Below, piece by piece: positions 45,376 to 53,579 of a DNA stretch of 64,000 nucleotides (the first letter of the stretch is position 1; every line of letters begins with the position of its first letter). The notes below the pieces were generated by a model that searched no databases, was not told the origin of the DNA, and saw nothing but the letters and a program-made list of their open reading frames with translations. Both the position numbers and the translations under genes were made by a program. The DNA is from an uncultured Christensenella sp. (GTDB lineage: Bacteria > Bacillota > Clostridia > Christensenellales > Borkfalkiaceae): assembly GCA_910578195.1 (NCBI GenBank), contig CAJTOY010000005.1, positions 115,511 to 179,510 of the forward strand. Direction: 5' to 3'.

Positions 45376-46839
45376 CTAATATTTTTTAATTTTTGCGCTG
45401 TCGATATAGCCCCACGAATAGTCGAGCATATAGTTAATGAATGCCTCTTCGGGAATATAAAAAGCGCAATTATCAAGCCCGTCCAAGAAATCGGGTGACG
45501 GGTGAAAAACGGGCATTAGCGACGTTATATAGATTCGGGTCAAATCCGCGCACCCTTCGAACGCCGCCTTATTGACCGAAGAAATGTTAACTCCGAAAGT
45601 AATTTTTTTAATTTTCGAGCCGGTGAAACAGCCGTCCGCGATTTTCGTCACCGGTAACCCCACAAGCGTATCGGGTATAATCAATTCTTCAAGCAACGCG
45701 CCGTATTCGGTAAGTCCGTCAATGCACCATTCGCCTTTATAAACGATTTCGCCGTTTTCCGAAGTTATGCTTACACCGCTTAAATTGAATATTTTTGACG
45801 CTTCTTCCAGCTCCTTCGATATAGTACCGCCTACCCCGTCCTCTTCGGGCTTTTCTGGTATTGTCGGTATTTCAACGCCGACGGAAGAGAAATTCGACAA
45901 TTCCGATTTCAATTCTTGCGCAAGTTGCGCAGTATAATAAACCGCACCGCTGTCGTTCAAATGAAAGTTACTGTCGTAAAACCAGCCGCTGTCCAAAATA
46001 CGCTTTAACGGATTACCCAACATATCGATATTAAGCTTATCGCATAAATAGGCGTAATATTCAGAAATCTGTTTTTCGTCGGACTCCGCACTTAAAGCCA
46101 ATTCATTCATAGGACAGAACGAATAATAAACTTTGGCGCCCGTATCGCGTAATCTTTGAGAATAACTGTTCAAATAATCAATAAAATCGACTGAAATTAT
46201 TTCTTTTTCGAATGAAATAGGCGTTCCCGAATCGTAACCGTCAATCATTGTATTATAAGGACGCTCGTATATGATATCTCCGTAGGAATTAAACGAATCG
46301 ACGTTATAAATACCTTCGGGCTTCGGCTTTTTATTGTCTTGCCAATAACCGAATTTACCGCTTACAAACGTTAAAAAATTATTTATCAGATTTCCGTAAT
46401 TTTTATTGTCTACTTTACTCAGAATTTTGAAATTACCGTCTACCGAATACCATACTGCTTCGCCGTTGAAATACATGGACAACGCCTGAAAATTCTGTTC
46501 GGGGGCAATAATGACTATATCGTCTTTATTTATAGCATCCTCCGCAACGTCAAGCATATATTTCGTCCCAAGATTTGCGAACAAACCGAAGTTGACTACG
46601 GGAATACCGATTTCGCTTTCCAATATATCCGAACGCACGCCGAACGCCACGCTCGACCCGCCGATTATAACGACTTTTCTTCCGTCCGTCTTATATAGCC
46701 TATCATATTTTATAGCCATTCCGCCATAGAACGACTGGTCGTACTGCGGTGCAAGACCGAAAGCGAAGCTTATCAAAACGACGGGCACCATTATCACTGC
46801 AAACAATAAGGAGCATATAATCAATATTTTCTTTTTCAT
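45376..46839 (-). CDS. Membrane-anchored SGNH-like protein with C-terminal BspA-type leucine-rich repeats
   Basis: This 487-residue protein has an N-terminal helix (about 4-28) acting as anchor or signal. The SGNH-like domain has GGSS (Ser62, IIGGSSVAFG) and a late Asp-His pair in SNFHLNDSG near residue 298, the layout of AlgX/AlgJ/DltD-type proteins that help MBOAT enzymes acylate polymers outside the membrane. Residues about 350-470 form a BspA-like leucine-rich region (CFTGSKIKKITF, AFEGCADLTRIYI). Such a repeat is not typical of AlgX or DltD. It follows the MBOAT gene by about ten bases. It probably finishes O-acetyl transfer to the polysaccharide, with the repeat binding polymer or wall; this is inferred. 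Confidence 0.78.
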   Translation of the reverse strand: MKKKILIICSLLFAVIMVPVVLISFAFGLAPQYDQSFYGGMAIKYDRLYKTDGRKVVIIGGSSVAFGVRSDILESEIGIPVVNFGLFANLGTKYMLDVAEDAINKDDIVIIAPEQNFQALSMYFNGEAVWYSVDGNFKILSKVDNKNYGNLINNFLTFVSGKFGYWQDNKKPKPEGIYNVDSFNSYGDIIYERPYNTMIDGYDSGTPISFEKEIISVDFIDYLNSYSQRLRDTGAKVYYSFCPMNELALSAESDEKQISEYYAYLCDKLNIDMLGNPLKRILDSGWFYDSNFHLNDSGAVYYTAQLAQELKSELSNFSSVGVEIPTIPEKPEEDGVGGTISKELEEASKIFNLSGVSITSENGEIVYKGEWCIDGLTEYGALLEELIIPDTLVGLPVTKIADGCFTGSKIKKITFGVNISSVNKAAFEGCADLTRIYITSLMPVFHPSPDFLDGLDNCAFYIPEEAFINYMLDYSWGYIDSAKIKKY

Positions 46840-46850
46840 TCTTTCCGCTC

Positions 46851-48320
46851 CTAAAACTGAAAATAAATAAACGAGCTACTGCCGCCGCCCGAAACCAGCG
46901 CAAACCATGCAACTGCTACTGCTACAACAAGATAAACGTAAACTACCGTCTGCGATATTTTCGTTTTGGTCAACAAGGTTCCGTTGTCGTTTTTCGGTAT
47001 CGATATATAGCGCGCCAAAGCAAGTATTAATATCATAAACATTACCGAAATAAGCGCGGGCATATCAAAGCCGATTTTTTCAAGCGCGGCACCGCATGCC
47101 GACCAGTCTGTGAAAATTTTCGATATAAGTATACCGCAATCCGACAGTGAATTACCGCGGAAGAATATCCAGGCAAAGCATACCAAAGCAAACGTAACCG
47201 CCCGCTTGATAAAAGTAACAACAATATTTTCTTTCGGCAATTTCAATTTACCCGCAGAGACAAGCTTCCCTATCAGTAAATTTTTCAGCTTCCCTACAAT
47301 TTGATATATACCGTGCACCCCCCCCCATACGACAAACGTTAAAGCCGCTCCGTGCCAAAGTCCGCTGAGAAGAAATACAATCATTACATTTATCATCCAG
47401 CGCCACAGCTTGCATCTGTTGCCTCCGAGCGGGATATAGACGTAATCCGTAAACCACGAAGTAAGCGAAATATGCCAACGGCGCCAGAAATCCTTTATGC
47501 TCGTCGCCGCATATGGGCAATTGAAATTGTCGCTCAATTTAATCCCCATCATTTTTGCGACGCCGATTGCAATTTCGGAATACCCCGAAAAGTCGCAATA
47601 AATTTGTACGGCGAACAAAACAGTCGCTATCAATACGGTCAGACCGTTTGCAGCTTCCACGTTATTATACACGCCGTTAACAAAAACCGCAACGCCATCC
47701 GCTATTACTATTTTTTTGAAATACCCGACTATTGCTATACGCAAGCCGCTGAAAAACATTTCATTATCGAACTTTACTTCTGCTTTAAGCTGTGGAATAA
47801 GGTTTTCAGGTCTTTCAATAGGTCCCGCTACAAGCTGGGGAAAGAACGAAACGAAAAGCGCGTAATAACCGAAATGTCTTTCGGCTTTTATTCTTCCTCT
47901 ATATATGTCTATAACATAGGAAAGCGTCTGGAAAGTATAAAAAGATATTCCGACCGGAAGAATCAAGCTGAACGTAAATTGGGCAATGTCTGCGTTTCCG
48001 AGATTAATTATGTCGATTACAAGATTTACTGCAAAAGTAAAATATTTAAAGAAGAACAGCACGCCCAGACAGCAGACAAGCGTAACAATCAAACATATCA
48101 GTTTTATTTTTTTACTCTCGAACTTTTCCATGAGCAATCCCGAAAAATACGAAACCAGCGTAGTAAAAAGTATGAGAAAAATAAGCCATGCGTTCCAGCT
48201 CATATAAAACAAGTAACTGACAATGAGAAGCATTATCCACCGAAAACGTTTCGGCAGCAACCAGTATGCAATTAAAACAAACGGCAAACAACCGAGAAAT
48301 ATAACCGAATTAAAGCTCAT
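46851..48320 (-). CDS. MBOAT family O-acyltransferase (AlgI/DltB-like)
   Basis: This 489-residue membrane enzyme has about 11-12 helices. The conserved AlgI block is visible: SFYTFQTLSYVIDIYRG, FFPQLVAGPIERP, the CDFSGYSEIAIG segment, NFNCPYAATSIKDFWRRWHISL, and the catalytic His in LSGLWHGAALTFVVWG. It should pass an acyl group, usually acetyl, from a cytoplasmic donor through the membrane to the SGNH partner. Its ATG overlaps the stop of the small membrane protein (ATGA). Its neighbours on both sides of the unit are SGNH-like proteins, so the three probably form one acylation machine for the polysaccharide encoded next door. Confidence 0.93.
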   Translation of the reverse strand: MSFNSVIFLGCLPFVLIAYWLLPKRFRWIMLLIVSYLFYMSWNAWLIFLILFTTLVSYFSGLLMEKFESKKIKLICLIVTLVCCLGVLFFFKYFTFAVNLVIDIINLGNADIAQFTFSLILPVGISFYTFQTLSYVIDIYRGRIKAERHFGYYALFVSFFPQLVAGPIERPENLIPQLKAEVKFDNEMFFSGLRIAIVGYFKKIVIADGVAVFVNGVYNNVEAANGLTVLIATVLFAVQIYCDFSGYSEIAIGVAKMMGIKLSDNFNCPYAATSIKDFWRRWHISLTSWFTDYVYIPLGGNRCKLWRWMINVMIVFLLSGLWHGAALTFVVWGGVHGIYQIVGKLKNLLIGKLVSAGKLKLPKENIVVTFIKRAVTFALVCFAWIFFRGNSLSDCGILISKIFTDWSACGAALEKIGFDMPALISVMFMILILALARYISIPKNDNGTLLTKTKISQTVVYVYLVVAVAVAWFALVSGGGSSSFIYFQF

Positions 48321-48619
48321 TGTTCGTCCACCGTCTCGTCGTTATTTTTGCAAGATGCGCTATCGTCGGAATTTTTCTTAACTCCCGGCAAAAACGAAAC
48401 CGCGCCGATAAGCGAAAAAGCAAGCACATAAATCAGCACCTCAGCAAGCTTTGCACCGAGTAGCAAAGCATAGGTAATGCTTGCCAGAACCAAAATAAAG
48501 CTTATAACATGAAAGCAATCGCTAACACCGCGGTGCTTCACAAATCTTGCGGCGACGGTCAGAATAACCGCTATAACCGACAACAAAATTATTAAGGAGT
48601 TTGACAGAAAGACGTACAT
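48317..48619 (-). CDS. Small membrane protein of unknown function
   Basis: This 100-residue protein has three predicted helices (about 5-25, 35-55 and 60-80) and a charged cytoplasmic tail rich in Asp and Glu (NDETVDEQ). Its start overlaps the stop of the large lipoprotein gene by one base and its stop overlaps the MBOAT start by four, so it is translated with both. I do not recognise a family. Tight coupling suggests a small subunit of the acylation complex, comparable in position to DltX near DltB, but the sequence does not resemble DltX. Confidence 0.65.
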   Translation of the reverse strand: MYVFLSNSLIILLSVIAVILTVAARFVKHRGVSDCFHVISFILVLASITYALLLGAKLAEVLIYVLAFSLIGAVSFLPGVKKNSDDSASCKNNDETVDEQ

Positions 48620-50739
48620 TATATTACCCCCGCAGATTTAAGATTATCGATAAGCGCCGATATTACTTTTACTGTATGTCTGTCTCTGCAAGGATAACCG
48701 AGATGGTAATCGTGATTGAAAAAATATCTGCCGTCGTAAATTGTGTCGTACTGCGTCAAAAGCACTTGCAAATTTATATCGGACAAAATATCTTTAACCC
48801 GCCTCGTATACTCTTCGGACGCCGCCTTTGCTTTTTCCTCGTCGCCGTAGGTCAATAAAAGATTGGACCTGTTAAGCGTCGGAAAAGTGACATACGCATT
48901 TACTCCGTCTTTGAGTTTTTCATACATATATTTTTTAGTAAGCTCGAAACGCGAGGCAAACGGTATTATATCTTTTGCGCCGCCGAACGATTTGTCGGTA
49001 CCGTTTTCATGAAACACTTGTTCGTTTGCAGGTCTGTAACCGTACCCTTCTTCAACTACGTTTGTGCAGTAATCGGAATATTCACATTCGGGCAACCAGT
49101 GCTTTACTTTACCCTCATTGAAAACGGTGAACATAGAGAACAAGTTTGCATAATTTTTTACCGTTAACTTCGATATAAACTCCCAATTGTTTTCAGAGAA
49201 ACGGAATACATACGGGTTGCCGTCCGTCAGCGCAATGCACTCCTCATTCGTCAACGGAGAAACCGCAGTTTCACCGCACAATGCTCCGTTATAATGTTCG
49301 GGGGCATGCAAGAAAATATCACCTGGTTTGAGATAGCTGTTTATAACCTCAAACTGAGCCAATCCGCAATAAGCCGCGCTCCAACCGAAGTTATACACCT
49401 CGACAATCTCCCCCGTTTCTTCAAACAATTCGGCAGCAATGGAACAACTGTATCCAGCCTGCGTTCCCGAGCCGCCGAGTATCGCAACCCTTCTTATACC
49501 GCTATTCACGCCCATAGCAAGGCGGTCATAGCTTTCGGTAACGATATTGGCTTCGTTCGTAGTATATCCCGGTTTCAGATAAGCGTTGATATGCAATGTT
49601 TCAAAGTTTGCACAACCCTTGAAAGCCTCGTCGGTAATACTGACTATATTATCCGACATGTAAAATTCTTTAAGTTCGTCGCAGTTCAAAAACGCATTTG
49701 CCTCTACCGTCAACACGGTATCGGGCAGATAATAAGTTTTCGCAGAACAATTTCTGAACGTGTTCGCACCGATTGCCGTAACAGTTTCATTGCCTACCTT
49801 ATTCGGGATTACTATTTCCCCTTCGTCATTGGGCTTTCCGGAAAATCCCGTCAGCGTTCCGTCGTTAATAGTAAAATACTCGGAAGGAGTATAATCCCGC
49901 CAAACGGGTGTCAAAATGACCTCTTTGTCAGCAGTCGCTATGCGACTGCCCAAACCGATATATTCGCCTTGCTCGTTATTCCAACCGACAAGCATTCTGC
50001 TGTCGCAGTCGATTCCCCTTTCGCGTAAATCTTGCGCCGTTAACGTGTTCGCTCTGCTATAATGCTCCCTTTGCACCGAGCAATCCTGCTCGATTTCGAT
50101 ACCGTCATCGAATTTGTAAACCAAAGTATTTTTCGTATTAGTAATATCTTTGAAATTAGCGTATAACAATTTCACATTGGCAAAATCCACGTTTTCTAAA
50201 ATCGGATTATAATCAAAAAAGCTTCCGCCGTTGTTTATATAATTACCGCTACTCCAACAAACAAACCTATGCCCGCTTTTCGGCTGTGCCGTCAGGCTTA
50301 TTATGTCGTCCTCATAGAACAAATCGCCGTCAGCCGCGCCAAGGGTAGAACTTATTCCTATTTCACCCATTACGCTGTCGCAAACCGTTTCAAACTCGTG
50401 AACAGACATTTCTACTGTTTTGATTTGAGAAGTCATATTGTATCGAACGTTTGAAAAAGTTACCGTCTGGACAAAAGACAAATTACGGGATACTTCACAC
50501 TCGTCGCCGAAAGATGCAACTGCCTTATAGCCTCTTTCGAGTTCTATCTGAAAAGTTACCGTATCACCGTTGTTTGCCGATTGCTTATTTTCGCCCAAAA
50601 CGGAATAATGACTGCCGTTCAACAAAACGACGCTTATATTTCTTTCTGGCGTGTATTCGCTTTGCGGCTTACAAGCCGTCATTAAGCAAAGAACCAGACT
50701 ACACTGAAAAACAAATAGTAATTTAATAATTTTTTTCAT
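48619..50739 (-). CDS. Lipoprotein with repeat region, leucine-rich repeats and C-terminal SGNH-like domain
   Basis: This 706-residue lipoprotein has lipobox MTAC (Cys23). The N-terminal half has bacterial-repeat-like beta segments (GYKAVASFGDE, GHRFVCWSSG) and then BspA-type leucine-rich repeats (about 320-410, with AFLNCDELKEFYMS and AFKGCANFETLHI). From about residue 425 comes an SGNH-like domain with ILGGSGTQAGYS at its start and an Asp-His pair in NHDYHLGYP near the end. The domain order is the reverse of the SGNH-LRR protein downstream. The ATG at 50739 gives the signal peptide directly; there is no ribosome site and a promoter abuts it (50750-50778), so the mRNA may be leaderless. A role in O-acylation of the surface polymer is inferred. 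Confidence 0.75.
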   Translation of the reverse strand: MKKIIKLLFVFQCSLVLCLMTACKPQSEYTPERNISVVLLNGSHYSVLGENKQSANNGDTVTFQIELERGYKAVASFGDECEVSRNLSFVQTVTFSNVRYNMTSQIKTVEMSVHEFETVCDSVMGEIGISSTLGAADGDLFYEDDIISLTAQPKSGHRFVCWSSGNYINNGGSFFDYNPILENVDFANVKLLYANFKDITNTKNTLVYKFDDGIEIEQDCSVQREHYSRANTLTAQDLRERGIDCDSRMLVGWNNEQGEYIGLGSRIATADKEVILTPVWRDYTPSEYFTINDGTLTGFSGKPNDEGEIVIPNKVGNETVTAIGANTFRNCSAKTYYLPDTVLTVEANAFLNCDELKEFYMSDNIVSITDEAFKGCANFETLHINAYLKPGYTTNEANIVTESYDRLAMGVNSGIRRVAILGGSGTQAGYSCSIAAELFEETGEIVEVYNFGWSAAYCGLAQFEVINSYLKPGDIFLHAPEHYNGALCGETAVSPLTNEECIALTDGNPYVFRFSENNWEFISKLTVKNYANLFSMFTVFNEGKVKHWLPECEYSDYCTNVVEEGYGYRPANEQVFHENGTDKSFGGAKDIIPFASRFELTKKYMYEKLKDGVNAYVTFPTLNRSNLLLTYGDEEKAKAASEEYTRRVKDILSDINLQVLLTQYDTIYDGRYFFNHDYHLGYPCRDRHTVKVISALIDNLKSAGVI

Positions 50740-50749
50740 AAACACTGTA

Positions 50750-50778
50750 ATTATACATAATTCTCCAATTTCAGTCAA
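50750..50778 (-). promoter_or_regulatory. Promoter of the acylation unit, abutting the start codon
   Basis: On the minus strand TTGACT (50773-50778), 17 bases and TATAAT (50750-50755) are near consensus. Only ten bases separate the -10 box from the ATG at 50739, so the transcript should begin about three bases before the codon. Confidence 0.7.
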
Positions 50779-50822
50779 CCGAATTTATATTTTAACGCTT
50801 TACCACATTCTAACTTAAAAAC

Positions 50823-50848
50823 CAAAAAAAGCCCCGGGGGCTTTTTTT
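50823..50848 (-). terminator. Intrinsic terminator of the tig-galM unit
   Basis: An AAAAAAGCCCC/GGGGCTTTTTTT hairpin overlaps the galM stop and ends the minus-strand unit. T-runs on both flanks could make it work both ways. Confidence 0.85.
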
Positions 50849-51824
50849 ATGAGAATATTAGGTTTATGTAGTGCTTCTTCGTTTCGCCTTTTTTTAATAT
50901 CGGTTTTTCGACGCCGTCCATGTTTATGGCGTTCGGGCAGTACTGCGGTTCGAGGCAGAAGCCCGACCATATGCCGTAGTCACACTTCTTTCCTTTGCCC
51001 GAAAAGCCGCCGCCCGTGTAAAGCTGTATGCACGGCATATCGGTGTATACGTCCATTTTTACGCCCGATAAAGCGCTTTCCGCGTGTGCGGCGTGGTTGC
51101 TTTTTAAAACGTAGTTGTGGTCGTAGCCGTTCGTCGCTTTCAACTCTTCGCAACCGAAGTCCACGCCTATTTGCTTTAACGTATTGAAATCGAACACCGT
51201 TCCCTTGACCGGTTTGCTTTCGCAAAGGGGTATAAGCCCGCCGTCGACAGGGGTATAGCCGTCCGCGTTAATCTGCAAGAGGTTGTTTCTGCAATCCCCC
51301 GCCCCGTCGCCGTTCATATTGAAATAGGCGTGGTTCGTGGGGCACCACAGCGTATCCTCGTCGCTCACGGCGGAATACTCGGTATAGAAGCCGTCGGGCT
51401 TGACCGTAAATGTCACCGTGAATTCGAGCCTGCCGGGGTAATTTTCTTCGCCGTCGGGGCTGACGTAGCGCATGGTTACAGAATTTTCGGAAGAATTCAT
51501 GACCTCGAAAATCTTTTTGTCGAAGCCCTCGTTGCCGCCGTGAAGGTGATTTTCGCCGTTATTCTGATTTAATACGTAAGTTTTGCCGCCCAGATTGAAG
51601 CGCCCGCCCGCAATGCGGTTTGCTACTCTGCCTATCGTCGCGCCCGCATAGCTGTTGCTTTCGAGATAGTCTTTAACCGAATCGAAGCCTATCGCGATAT
51701 CCGTTCCGTTTACCCTCAGCGCGTTGAGCCTTGCGCCCGCCGTACATATATCGGCTTCGATATTCCCGCTTTTCAGAGTGTATATGTAGACCTCTTGTCC
51801 GTTGATTTTGTCATACAGTTTCAT
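50847..51824 (-). CDS. galM: Aldose 1-epimerase (galactose mutarotase)
   Basis: This 325-residue enzyme interconverts the alpha and beta anomers of galactose or glucose, the step before galactokinase. Key residues are the His in TNHAYFNM (acid) and the Glu in GFCLEPQYCP (base), with the substrate Arg in IGRVANRI. The ATG at 51824 has AGGAG ten bases upstream and lies inside the last codons of the MFS gene; a longer in-frame ORF has no site. It is the last gene of the tig operon. It may serve the galactose released by the GH36 and GH2 enzymes of this window, although it is in another transcription unit. Confidence 0.94.
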   Translation of the reverse strand: MKLYDKINGQEVYIYTLKSGNIEADICTAGARLNALRVNGTDIAIGFDSVKDYLESNSYAGATIGRVANRIAGGRFNLGGKTYVLNQNNGENHLHGGNEGFDKKIFEVMNSSENSVTMRYVSPDGEENYPGRLEFTVTFTVKPDGFYTEYSAVSDEDTLWCPTNHAYFNMNGDGAGDCRNNLLQINADGYTPVDGGLIPLCESKPVKGTVFDFNTLKQIGVDFGCEELKATNGYDHNYVLKSNHAAHAESALSGVKMDVYTDMPCIQLYTGGGFSGKGKKCDYGIWSGFCLEPQYCPNAINMDGVEKPILKKGETKKHYINLIFS

Positions 51825-52995
51825 TTTGTGTTTTCTCCTTTTTTGTTTTTTCAACCACGATTTCGTGCATTATCAGCATAAGCGCAAGAAACGTCAGCAG
51901 ATAAAAGGGCAGAATTTGCGGTGAAACGTGGTTTGCGATTAATCCGTACAGCGGCGGCGCAAGGCACGAGCCGACGTACGCGCTCGCCATTTGCACGCCT
52001 ATCATTGCCTGCGATTTGTCCTCGCCGAACAGCGACGGCGTCATATGAATTATGCAAGGGTACACGGGCGCGCAGCCAAGACCTATAACTATAAAGCCCG
52101 CAATCGTCAACGCTTGCACCGAGGGAATTATTATCAAAACCACTCCGACGAGAATTAACGTCTGCCCGGTCCGTATTAAAATTTTACCGCTGAATTTGAG
52201 GGTAAGAAAGCCGTTTATACCCCTTCCCGCGGTTATGCCTATAAAAAACAAGCTGGCGAATTTCGCCGCGTCCTCGGCGGTTATGGCGTTATGACTTATC
52301 ATATAACTGCTCGCCCACAGCATAGCCGTGTTTTCGAGCGCGCAGTATGCGAAAAAGCATATAAAACACGCCGCCGCGCCCTTGATTTTGAAAATCTGTT
52401 TAAATTTCAGAGGCGGCGCTTTCTCTTCGGAAACGGTAACGGTCTTTGCGCACTTTTTCCAAAGCGGAAGGCTTATAAACAGCATTGCCGAAAGGCAAAT
52501 CTGAATTAAAGCGACGATAAAATAGCCCTGATGCCAGCCGGTGCCGCCCGTCAGGGCATAGCTCATTATGTAAGGGCTTATCGCAGCGCCAACGCCCCAC
52601 ATGCAGTGAAGCCAGCTCATATGACGGGCTTTGAGATGCAAAGCGACGTAATTGTTCAACGAAGCGTCCACCCCGCCCGCGCCCAGCCCGTAGGGGATTG
52701 CGAACAGCGCGAGCTGCCAGAATTGCGTTGCGATTGAAAACAGAAACAATGCGGCGGCGGTCATTGCGACGCTTATCGCGGTAACGAGCCCCGTGCCGAG
52801 TTTTTTGGTAAGCCGGTCGCTCATAAGGCTGGATACAATCGTGCCGAGGCAGATAATCATTGAGATTATGCCCGCAAAAGATAACGGCGCGTCGAAATCG
52901 ACGCGCATAACCGGCCATGCCGAACCCAAGAGAGAGTCGGGCAAGCCCAGACTTATAAAGCTTAAATAGATTATTGCTATAAGTAAAGCAAACAT
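51811..52995 (-). CDS. Major facilitator superfamily transporter
   Basis: This 394-residue protein has about 12 helices in two halves. The MFS loop 2-3 signature is seen as SDRLTKKLGTGLVT, and a long basic loop lies between helices 6 and 7. The N-terminal phrase IYLSFISLGLPDSLLGSAWP is typical of a subgroup related to fucose or sugar permeases. With galM next to it, a sugar substrate is a reasonable guess, but the substrate cannot be read. It starts two bases after the ysxC gene region, on the same strand. Confidence 0.88.
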   Translation of the reverse strand: MFALLIAIIYLSFISLGLPDSLLGSAWPVMRVDFDAPLSFAGIISMIICLGTIVSSLMSDRLTKKLGTGLVTAISVAMTAAALFLFSIATQFWQLALFAIPYGLGAGGVDASLNNYVALHLKARHMSWLHCMWGVGAAISPYIMSYALTGGTGWHQGYFIVALIQICLSAMLFISLPLWKKCAKTVTVSEEKAPPLKFKQIFKIKGAAACFICFFAYCALENTAMLWASSYMISHNAITAEDAAKFASLFFIGITAGRGINGFLTLKFSGKILIRTGQTLILVGVVLIIIPSVQALTIAGFIVIGLGCAPVYPCIIHMTPSLFGEDKSQAMIGVQMASAYVGSCLAPPLYGLIANHVSPQILPFYLLTFLALMLIMHEIVVEKTKKEKTQNETV

Positions 52996-52996
52996 A

Positions 52997-53578
52997 TCAG
53001 TTGTTTATTACGCTTTCGATTCGGTCGAGCACTTTTTCGAGCCCGCCGCGCGTTTCCGCAGAGGTTGCGATTATGTTGCCCGCGCCGCACTTATAGATTG
53101 CGGCGATGTTTTGAATACTCCGCGCCGCTGCCGCCTTGGAAAGCTTGTCAGACTTGGTCGCGACGACCGTGAATGGTATTATGTTGTAATACAAATATTC
53201 TATCATTTGTTTGTCGTCGGCAGTGGGGTCGTGGCGGATATCGCAAAGCGCGAAAACGTGGGTGATTTTAACTTCCGCAAAAAACGCGTCGAGCAATTTA
53301 GCCCACCTCGCCTTTTCCTCTTTGGATACGCGCGCAAAGCCGTACCCCGGCAAATCGGCGAGTATGAAACTGCCGAAATCGAAATAGTTTACAAGCCTTG
53401 TTCTGCCGGGCTCCTTAGAGACCTTGGCAAGCTTTTTCTGGTTGGCGAGCATGTTTATAAAGCTCGATTTGCCGACATTCGATTTGCCGCTGACGGCGAT
53501 TATCGGCTTATCGGTCTTTACGAACTGCTCCTTGCTTGCCGCGCTTGTGATAAATTCCGCTTTTGTGATTTTAAGCAT
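52997..53578 (-). CDS. ysxC: Ribosome biogenesis GTPase YsxC/EngB
   Basis: This 193-residue GTPase takes part in 50S ribosomal subunit assembly. G1 is GKSNVGKSS (31-39), the switch region has GRTRLVNYF, G3 is ADLPGYG, and G4 is TKSDKLSK. Length and motifs match the family. It is immediately downstream of lon, the same order as in Bacillus and many Clostridia (tig-clpX-lon-ysxC), and begins about two bases after the lon stop. Confidence 0.96.
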   Translation of the reverse strand: MLKITKAEFITSAASKEQFVKTDKPIIAVSGKSNVGKSSFINMLANQKKLAKVSKEPGRTRLVNYFDFGSFILADLPGYGFARVSKEEKARWAKLLDAFFAEVKITHVFALCDIRHDPTADDKQMIEYLYYNIIPFTVVATKSDKLSKAAAARSIQNIAAIYKCGAGNIIATSAETRGGLEKVLDRIESVINN

Positions 53579-53579
53579 A

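Noticed and set aside
45276..45476. 66-codon minus-strand ORF over the terminator and end of the SGNH-LRR gene
   Set aside because: It reads through a strong terminator stem and overlaps the coding end in another frame; no ribosome site.
47352..48275. Plus-strand ORF of 307 codons opposite the MBOAT gene
   Set aside because: Antisense to a firmly identified membrane enzyme; the Tyr/Arg/Lys-rich translation is what reversed hydrophobic codons give.
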